NCBI GenBank assembly: GCA_022315425.1
Contig: JAIUPT010000041.1
Coordinates: 868,001-932,000, forward strand
Direction of reading: 5' to 3'
Length of the DNA stretch: 64,000 nt
DNA from: Pseudevernia furfuracea
Lineage: Eukaryota; Ascomycota; Lecanoromycetes; Lecanorales; Parmeliaceae
Shown here: piece after piece, positions 57,361-64,000 of the stretch
Numbering within the stretch: the stretch's first letter is position 1
How the letters are laid out: the number at the start of each line of letters is the position of its first letter
Notes under the pieces: generated by a model
The model's input: only the letters and a program-made list of their open reading frames with translations
The model's database searches: none
Told to the model about the DNA's origin: nothing
Position numbers and translations under genes: made by a program

Positions 57361-58003
57361 TTCCGGCACGGAGGGTTTTCCGCCACCCATGGAGGGACGT
57401 TACATTCGCTTTGTTTCCTGGAGCGAAAAAGGCCCGATGGGTAGTGCAGGTAATCTAAACAAATTCCCCTATGAGAGTCTGCTCTAAACTATTGTCAGTG
57501 AATCCTATTGTTATTGAGGACGGTGCTATTGGCCCGACGGGGAGTGCAGGTAATCTAAACAAATTTCCCTCTAGGAGTTTGCTCTAAACTATTGATCAGT
57601 GAACCCTATCGTTATTGAGGACAGTGCCTTGAGTCTCCTCAATCCATCAGTTCTAGGTCCAGCAAGCGCAGTCCATGATTCGAGGCGCGAGATCGATGAG
57701 GTGCGCAGCGCGCTTCAGCTCGAGAAGTCCAAGCATGAGGTTCTTCTCCGTGAGGCTGGCGAACTGTGCGAAGATCTTCTAGATACACAAGAGCGGTGGG
57801 GGCGAGACTCACCCCTGTGCCCCATATGTATGGAGAAACTGTGTGATTATGGGGTTACGCAATGCGGACATCGTTTGTGCGAATCTTGTTTTTACTTCTG
57901 GTACCACAGCACGGAAATGGTCGCTAAATCTTGTCCCGTTTGCCGGGCAACCTTGGATGAAAGGCATGGCAAAGTGTTCATCAAGATACAGGGGAGCAGT
58001 TGA
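57341..58003 (+). CDS. RING-finger (C3HC4) protein with transposon-derived first exon
   Basis: Proposed exons 57341-57449, 57499-57549 and 57600-58003 (187 residues); the alternative start is ATG 57389. Both introns are GTAATCTAAAC...CAG copies of each other, and exon 2 (51 bp) duplicates the end of exon 1 plus the start of exon 3, so VNPIVIED appears twice. Residues about 85-110 are a helical, coiled-coil-like EIDEVRSALQLEKSKHEVLL. A C3HC4 RING follows: CPICMEKL, QCGHRLCESC, KSCPVCRA, all ligands present, typical of an E3 ubiquitin ligase. The first exon is written across the transposon terminus, so promoter and start likely come from the transposon end. It lies about 770 bp downstream of the NLR stop, in the same direction. 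Confidence 0.75.
57361..57400 (-). repeat. Right pogo-like terminal inverted repeat
   Basis: The reverse complement of 51843-51882 with two differences, followed by TA (57401-57402). One difference turns CCCGTGG into CCCATGG on the plus strand, creating an ATG in good context at 57389. The repeat lies inside the first exon of the RING-finger gene. Confidence 0.7.
57431..57630 (+). repeat. Tandem duplication of about 100 bp spanning an intron and micro-exon
   Basis: GCCCGATGGG...GGACGGTGCTATTG and GCCCGACGGG...GGACAGTGCC follow each other with period 100-101 bp. Each contains GTGCAG|GTAATCTAAAC, an intron and the NPIVIED codons. Differences are few, so the event is recent. Confidence 0.85.
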
Positions 58004-58405
58004 GCTACTGTTCGGAGCAAGAGTCACTGTTCATTGAGTATTCAACAGCTAGCAATATAGCCGACACCGTCGATGTAATACAGCTCTTCAAAATGCCTCT
58101 GAGGATCCGAAAAGGATGCCGCTTTTTGGATCCCTATCGTGGAGAGAGACCTCCTGAGAGAACGGAAAGCGCTGCTCTGGATGCCTCGTGCCGAATTGAG
58201 TCCTAGCGAATTCTGGTTCCCAGGGTCGCCTAGCCGTGAAGAGAGCAGCTTCTTCAGCCATTTGCTAGGTATGTGCCTAGTGCTATCTCGGCTCCTGCAG
58301 TCGATCGGCACAGCCCAACACTTCAATTATAAAAAGGCAGCATTCTCCCCCGATTAAAAACATCTGACTCCACAGCGACTCCTGAGTCGAACACGTGACG
58401 AAATC
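58004..58405. other. Intergenic spacer between RING and sirtuin genes
   Basis: No gene recognised. It contains the RING 3' UTR and sirtuin promoter. TTATAAAAAGG at about 58327-58337 is a TATA-like site about 70 bp upstream of ATG 58406. Confidence 0.5.
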
Positions 58406-59420
58406 ATGTCTCCATGTAAGCCCGCCAGAAGCGAGCCTCCACGAGACCGAGTTGCTGCAAACATCTGCGCGCGGGTTACAAAAGTAGGGGGAAAATCCGC
58501 AACACCCAAAGCTTCCAAGCCCATTAAGAGCCTTAACGCCTCGATACCACTCAGCGCTGACGCAAGAGCGGAGCTTGCTATCCTTAAGCCGCAGCTACAG
58601 GCGAAGAGGGTGGCGGTTATCAGTGGTGCCGGAATCTCAGTGAATGCAGGCAGTAAGTTCCCTCCGTCATGGTTGACGGCATCGATGCTCATCACCTGCA
58701 GTTCCTGATTTCCGAACCTTACGGAAAGGAAATCGCAGTCTATTCGATATCTCAGCCTACAACAATGCTCGGGAAACAGAGTGTTTCCATGCCTTGATTA
58801 ACAGCATATCAAGACTCTCAGCACAAGCTAGGCCCACTGGTTTTCATAAGTTTCTGAACGAACTCGCTGGTGAAGGCCGTCTCCTCCGACACTACACGCA
58901 GAACATTGACTGTATTGAGCTGCAACTCTGCGATCTTTGGAGAAAGACTATACAGCTTCATGGCCGGATCGATGAAGTCAGATGCCAGTCATGTAACTGG
59001 ATTACACCGTTCACACCCGGAATGTTTTGCGGATCGGATGTGCCGGATTGTCCACGATGCTGGGATATTGCAGCGGAACGGGAAAAAAGGGGCAAACGGC
59101 GAATTAGTGTCGGCAAGCTCCGTCCAAACGTGGTACTTTACGGCGAAGAGAATCCCAATGGCGAATCGATTGGACGAATCGCGGAGTCAGATATACGAAA
59201 AGGTCTAGACCTTGTTCTAGTGGTAGGAACATGTTTGAAGGTCCCCGGGGCGAAAAGACTCGCAAGGGAGCTTTGTCACGCCGCGAGAGCTGAAGGAGGA
59301 AAGAGTGTCTGGATCAACAAGGAGGCACCACGATCTAGTCTAAAATCTGCGTTTGATTTGGCACTTCTGGGCGATTGCGATGATTGTTTTTCTTTGTTGT
59401 CTAGTGTGGCTCAAATCTAA
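58406..59420 (+). CDS. Sir2-family NAD-dependent deacylase (sirtuin)
   Basis: Exons 58406-58652 and 58702-59420 (49-bp intron, GTAAGT..CTGCAG) give 321 residues. Motifs in order: basic N-terminus, VAVISGAGISVNAG at about 70, IPDFRTLRKG just after the splice, TQNID at about 148, catalytic His in LHGRIDEV at about 169, zinc ligands CQSC (177/180) and CPRC (about 200), LRPNVVLYGE with the NAD loop, VLVVGTCLKVPGA and VWINKEAP. All catalytic residues are present, so the enzyme should be active. Sequence features fit the nuclear Hst3/Hst4-like side of class I sirtuins, but a shorter orphan paralogue is possible. It uses NAD+ to remove acyl groups from lysine. It is co-directional with the RING and NLR genes. 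Confidence 0.88.
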
Positions 59421-61100
59421 CTGTTAGTGTAATGTCAAAAGGTTCTTCCCGAGTTCGCTTTTGAGATGTTGGGCGTTTCTAAAGAGGTTATCTTGCCGAA
59501 TTGAGGTGGCTCCCAGGCGGCATCTTCACAGAATATATTCCTAGGAGAATGATGATCCAGGATCGAAGATGTCTGAATGTCCGAAAATGCTCCATACGGT
59601 CTTCTCCCAGAAACACACTCCCAGGGTAGATCTCCCAGGATCGTTCCATCCGAGGGAAATTCGCTTCAGCTTCCATCACAATTCCGATTTGAGGAGCAGG
59701 GTCCTAGAAACACCCTCCTAGGGTAGATCTCCCAGGATATTGTTCATGGACCCAAAAATTGATCTCGCAGAGCTTAAAATGAATCCCAGCTAGAGCCGGA
59801 GAAGTGACGTCTCGAAGATGGCTGAGGATCCGAAAAGGGGATAAGGGGAGCCTCGGTGTAAAACTGGCTCGCGGCTCAAATCTGAATCAATACTTAGGCA
59901 GCGTTTGTCAGGTGGCGTTTTCACCCAGGGAGCGTCCCAAATTGCTTTCGAGACCGAGCTATGGACACTTTATTGACAAACGCTATTCTCCTGGGAGAAT
60001 ACCACTTGGTAAGAACGATCCCTTGATCCTCAATGTCGAGGGTTTTGATTTCGCTGGATCCACCTATTAATGCCCTCAATCAATAGGTGTGGATCCAGCG
60101 AAAGAGGTGTATTCTTCTAGGGCGTCCGACTTATGAATAGCCATTTTCGCAGCCATCTTCGAACTTCAACATTTCGAAATCCCGAATCCAGTGTTGAATC
60201 ATAATCCAGCTCAGATCTACTAGGTATTCCTTAAAACTAGAGTTAGAAAGTAGGTACTGGATCAAGATGGCTTGCATGGCTTTCGGATGTCGGACGTGCC
60301 GAAGATCTCCATGCATCTTTCTAGGAAGTTCAATATTATGAAGAGTATTGAGAGCTGGAAGAAATTTGCACTTGAGTACTATCTACACAGATGATACAAG
60401 AACGTGGGATCGATGTGCTCCGACTCAATTGCTGATCTCGATGACTTGCGCATCCTCTAAATCTGAGTCCATAGCCTCTCTGTCTACCTTTTTGTCTGTC
60501 TCTTTGTACAAGGGGAAGGGGGGTTCTCCGTGGTCTTTGCCATGAAATTTATCGTCGTTGATGACCAATTGTCGTAGCCAAGAACGTATCCTGCGAGCAT
60601 AGCTCTTCTCGGCAGGTTTTCCGCCTCGAACGCGAACATAGAATACAAGGCACATTCTAACAATGCTATCGAAATGTTTAAATTGAAAAAACTGGTGGAG
60701 AGTCTAGAGAGAAGATGGTAGACTTTAAATTGTTTTTATTCTCCTGTATCTTGTCGAGAGATTTCTTTTATATCTCAAACTCCGTGGTCAACAAATCTGA
60801 AAATAAAACAGCTTCGTTTCTGGAGTTCAGAGAAACCTTTTTGTCGTGTTCATTATTGGAATTTATGAGTTGAAATGATTTCAGGCAGCTTTTTGACACA
60901 TATAGATGAATTCCGAAATCAGATCGGCGACAAAATGGCTCCCAAAAGAATGAAAGCCTTTTGCCATGTCGATAGAATCACAATATGGCTCCTGAAAGAA
61001 TAGTTGTCCATCTGCCGTCACCGGCAGTCCCTATAAAATATCCTTCAAAATATCAAACCAGTCACAACTCTCTTTGTTGGGCGATGTCAAAATATCAAAT
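59421..61100. other. Intergenic with short repeats, no clear gene
   Basis: Two 40-bp imperfect repeats (about 59604-59640 and 59702-59738; AGGGTAGATCTCCCAGGAT core) are seen. A hairpin is at 60043-60105. A minus frame 60655-60425 (76 codons, YKETDKKVDREAMDSDLEDA end) may be real but has no family. The 59804-60070 plus frame is unassigned. AT content rises at 60660-60990. Confidence 0.4.
60047..60104. repeat. Inverted repeat / hairpin
   Basis: TCGCTGGATCCACCTATT and AATAGGTGTGGATCCAGCGA flank a loop of about 13 bp. The stem is about 18-20 bp with one bulge. No target duplication or coding context was recognised; it could be a small palindrome from a transposon end or a transcript hairpin. Confidence 0.7.
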
Positions 61101-61897
61101 ATGGAAACGAATGTACAGTTCGAAAGCGAGAAAGTTGCCAAGTACTTGGGAACAGCCCGTATACAGCTCCATTGGCTATCTTTCCAGGACAATGCACTGG
61201 ACGACAAACATGTTCAGGTGTTGAAGTTGAGTTTTGAAGGGGACTGTCGTCGGCTCGATGTACGCAATCATATTCCTGCCATTATCGATCAGCAAAATCT
61301 TGATTCCGCATTACAACTTTCCGGTATCTCACAGATTCAGTTATCTCAAAGTTCGCAGCACCAACCTCCGGAGCTAGGCTTTTGGACAGGCTATCAGCTC
61401 GAGTGTCTCCATGGACGACATAGAATCCAGGCAGCAAAGTTGGCTCTAGCATCATCGAACAAGTGGTGGACGGTGGATCTTTATCTCGCAGGTACCAGGC
61501 ACTACTTCTCTGATACGTTGTAGAAATGCGTTCTGATTTTTTAGAGATAAGCAGCGATCTAAGAACGGCCTTGGCTGAAGAGTACGCGAACGAAAAGAGG
61601 CCTTCGGATGGCGAGGTGTATCGGAAAATACGTCAATATCGACGTGAAAAGCAGGCGAACTTAGAAATGCGATGGTGGACTCGAATGTCTCCACACAAAG
61701 CGTCAAATATGAGACAACTTTTTCAACACAATGACTACGCTATCGCCTTCGATTCGTTTTTAGAGCTACCGGCTCTTCTGACAGGCATGCGAATCAGCAC
61801 TCTGCACAAAATGTTTGCGATAAAATGCGATGAGGTAATCCCCCTTTCTACGGATATGGCAATCGCTTATAGACTGCTAACGTCCCTCCACGTGTAG
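61101..61897 (+). pseudogene. DUF3723 protein, truncated by a transposon
   Basis: Exon 1 starts at ATG 61101 or earlier and ends at 61491; a 53-bp intron (61492-61544, GTACCA..TTTTAG) leads to 61545-61897. Residues: EKVAKYLGTARIQLHWLSF, RLDVRNHIPAIIDQQNLDSA, GYQLECLHGRHRIQAAKLAL, WWTVDLYLA, then SDLRTALAEEYANEKRPSDG, VYRKIRQYRREKQ, FDSFLELPALLTGMRISTLH. This order is that of the fungal DUF3723 family (function unknown). The family continues beyond this point, but here the last codons LLTSLHV and the stop are supplied by the inserted transposon terminus at 61880. N-terminal residues upstream of 61101 may also be missing. Confidence 0.7.
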
Positions 61898-62705
61898 CGG
61901 AAAACCACCTATGCCGGAATGAATTCCTTATAAAGGCATCTCAAATTCTGTCCTTGCAGTTCTATCAAACTGTAAGACTATATCTCTGTTCTTAACATAT
62001 TTCTCCCTCAACAGTTATTGTGTAATTGAAAAATTACAACGCTCTTAATCATATTGTCGATCGTTCCTTTTAAAGCATGGAAAATTGCATTTGCTTTAGA
62101 ATTCTGTTACACTGTAATTGTCTGTAGAGTCTAATGTTTCAAAGCATCGAATTAATGTTTCTGCAATAAAAGAAGACATTTTAAGATCATAAAAACATTT
62201 TATCTGTGAAAATGTGCTTATGAAACTCATCTACGCAAAAGGGTTTACGTGTGTCTTAGCAAAAGAGTTTAGTGTGCTTAATAAATACGGTATCAGATCA
62301 CTAACAGATGATATTGTATTTTGTGCTACGTCTAATTGGCTCAAAGTGTGACTCACTTTCTAGAAACATCTATTGATAATCACGTGCTGAGTCTATTTTT
62401 GGCAACCCGGCTTCCGCATTTTCCTTGTCATCAGTTGTCTCTTATCCTCTTCTCATCATCATAATCGTGCGTATGGACCGAGTCAGTCAGGTACTGGCGA
62501 AAGGTCTCCCTCCAGACGTAGCTAGAAATTGGGCTGCCCTATTAGAAAGAAGCGGTGTCCCTTTCAGTACGATCCATTATCGCGCACACAGACGACAGTC
62601 CATAGAGGAATAGGCTCAAAGCCAACAATACCTTACCCCAGAGGAAGAGAAGGCCCTTGTTATGTATTCATCACTAATATTTGATCTTGGGCATTCTGTC
62701 CGAGT
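61880..62705 (+). mobile_element. Pogo-like DNA transposon, 5' end fragment
   Basis: The terminus 61880-61919 (ACGTCCCTCC...GCCGGAA, preceded by TA) is followed by a subterminal region homologous to 57360-56690 on the other strand. A transposase start at ATG 62473 encodes MDRVSQVLAKGLPPDVARNW, SGVPFSTIHYRAHRRQSIEE, stop, then AQSQQYLTPEEEKAL, the conserved block after the HTH of Fot/pogo transposases. The fragment ends at about 62705 against an ankyrin gene remnant. The DDE catalytic core is absent. Confidence 0.75.
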
Positions 62706-64000
62706 AAATTTAGTTTGGATTTCATACGTTGCCATAGTCTCCGCCTTGAGCATTGATATCGGCGCCCTTGTTTAGCAGCATCTGCACCACTTTGTCATGC
62801 CCCTCAACCGGGGGGAAAGAGATCGTAGAGCATCTGAAAATCGTTGCGAGAGACGCCAAATTCATCGCGAGCTCGATTGACAGCTACAAGCTCGGCGGTG
62901 ATCTCCGCGCGCGAGGAGCGTACAGTGAGGCGAGCGGGTAGGGGAACGTTTGGTGAGGGTGGGAAAGTCGGCATTACAGCAGATGCTTCTTGTGTTGATG
63001 AGGGAGAGAAGGCAGGCCAGAGAAATCCGGACAGTATTGATTGTGGGGAAGGAAGGGGAGAGAGCAAGTCAAAGAAGTGGGAGGTTTCGGTCCAAGTGAT
63101 GAGAAGAGAAAAGTGAGCAGGCCTGAAATCCGCGTAATGCTGCCTAATCTTACATCTCTAGGGTTCTCTCATGGGTTTCCTAGCAGTCGTTGCACCGTGA
63201 TGTGTCCCCCGCTGCCAGCAAGCTATCGCGCCGTCAATTCTTGCTGTGCTTCCGCCTCGACGTTGATGACGATCCTTTGATCGAGAAGCAATTGGTGTAG
63301 GTGTTTGCTTAACAGTTTCATCTTCGCAGTATCTGCCACATCATCGTCGTGTTCATCACTATTTTCAGCCCCACGCCATCGAGCTTTTGCCTCAACGTTG
63401 GCTTCTTCTCTCAGCAGCTGTTATATCACTGCTTCACACCTCACAAGAGTCGTTACATGTAATGCGGTAAATTCATCTCGAGTCTTTGCTTCAACACTGG
63501 CCCCTCTCTTAAATAGCTGCTGCACTATTACTTCTTTACGCATAAAGGCCGCCAGATGGAGCGCGGTAGACCCATCTCGAGTCTTCACGTCTACGACGGC
63601 CTCGATCGCTAGTAGTAACAATGTCACCGCTTGTTGCTTGTTCTCGATTGCTCATATCAACGTCGTTCTTCCTTAACGATTCATCGCGTTGAAGTTGGCT
63701 CCCTTATCGAGCAGCAGCCACATCATCGTTATTTCATCGTGTCTAGCAGCCTAGTGCAGCACTCTTCGTTCATGGTAGTCCTTCGTATTGACGTCAGCCC
63801 CGTTCTCAACGAGGGACTGTACAATCGATATGTGCCCTTTCTTTGCTGCTAGGAGTATCGATGTTCATTCATTCTTACTCGCATTAATATCGGCCCCATT
63901 ATCGATCAATAGTTGCATCATCGTCTCTTTTTCGGACTTGAACGCCTAGTGCAGCGCCGGCCATTCTCTTCGTTCACTGATGTTAACGTCAGCCCCGTTG
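62706..64000 (-). pseudogene. Ankyrin-repeat region of an NLR, C-terminal end
   Basis: On the minus strand, from the window edge down: GANFNAMNR, TTLI, AVVDVKTRDGSTALHLAAFM then RKEVIVQQLFKRGASVEAKT, EFTALHVTTLVRCEAVI, then LLREEANVEAKA. At the 3' end is GHDKVVQMLLNKGADINAQG. Ankyrin consensus (TALHLAA, LL..GA...A) is clear, with stops and frameshifts between units. The segment 62820-63200 is more GC-rich and irregular and may be an insertion between ankyrins. The N-terminal NACHT would be outside the window to the right. Confidence 0.7.

Larger units (their letters stand above)
51843..57400. mobile_element. Candidate pogo-like element enclosing an NLR gene
   Basis: Inverted 40-bp termini with outside TA dinucleotides bound 5558 bp. 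Next to the right end, on the minus strand, lies about 670 bp homologous to the transposase-bearing left end at 61880-62620. That includes the start of a pogo-type transposase (MDQVSQVLAQCLPS...SGVPLTTLHY). The rest of the interior is occupied by an intact NACHT-WD40 NLR. Either the NLR was captured in, or inserted into, an element, or two independent end fragments happen to flank it. Only the first option predicts other copies with the same outer boundaries. Confidence 0.45.

Noticed and set aside
1..64000. Complete Starship mobile element
   Set aside because: Only a degraded DUF3435 gene is seen; no boundaries or target site repeats were identified, so I report only the recombinase relic.
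1..64000. tRNA or rRNA genes
   Set aside because: No cloverleaf-like A/B box pair or rRNA sequence was recognised by eye.

Overview
The window reads as a chromosomal segment of a filamentous ascomycete (Pezizomycotina). Genes have short GT..AG introns (about 40-65 bp). Many families are typical of these fungi: NACHT/NB-ARC STAND receptors (NLRs), DUF7924, DUF3723, DUF3435, CorA-like transporters and Tad-like LINEs. Base composition is sharply two-phase. Very AT-rich blocks (about 1-9300, 9900-12200, 13700-17700, 27540-30580, 35330-36900, 42360-49200) carry the footprint of repeat-induced point mutation (RIP): tryptophan codons have become stops, and G has become A throughout recognisable domains. 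Between them lie GC-balanced islands with intact or lightly damaged genes.

Layout: (1) 2.3-8.4 kb, a RIP-destroyed NLR with a SesB-like hydrolase domain, NB-ARC and about 32 TPRs. (2) 9.7-12.2 kb, a RIP-destroyed DUF3435 tyrosine recombinase. (3) 12.2-13.9 kb, a non-coding LTR element with 193-bp LTRs and a 5-bp target duplication, beside a large inverted repeat carrying MADS-like domain remnants. (4) 17.8-20.4 kb, fragments of a MADS-like module, TPRs, a CorA-like transporter and a kinase N-lobe. (5) 21.6-23.8 kb, two intact tandem C2H2 zinc-finger paralogues. (6) 24.7-26.6 kb, two damaged minus-strand genes. (7) 28.4-36.9 kb, a RIPed NACHT-ankyrin NLR split inside its Walker B motif by a 4.7-kb retroelement block that encodes a Gag-like protein with a BIR domain; a LINE tail sits just upstream. 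(8) 36.9-40.7 kb, further NLR pieces and an F-box-like gene. (9) 41.3-43.2 kb, a DUF7924 gene cut by a RIP boundary. (10) 43.5-50.1 kb, two phosphorylase-type NLR remnants on opposite strands around a RIPed CorA copy. (11) 51.8-59.4 kb, the living part: an intact NACHT-WD40 NLR bounded by inverted 40-bp transposon termini, then a RING-finger gene whose first exon overlaps one terminus, then a sirtuin. (12) 61.1-64.0 kb, a DUF3723 gene truncated by a pogo-like transposon end, then ankyrin repeats.

The overall picture is an NLR nursery and graveyard. Receptor genes with three effector types (hydrolase, nucleoside phosphorylase, NWD-NACHT) and three sensor types (TPR, ankyrin, WD40) were duplicated, RIPed, and later invaded by elements that are themselves not RIPed. 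The strongest candidate for a new system is the intact NLR enclosed by pogo-like termini, together with the neighbouring RING and Sir2 genes. All family calls come from reading motifs; no database search was possible.
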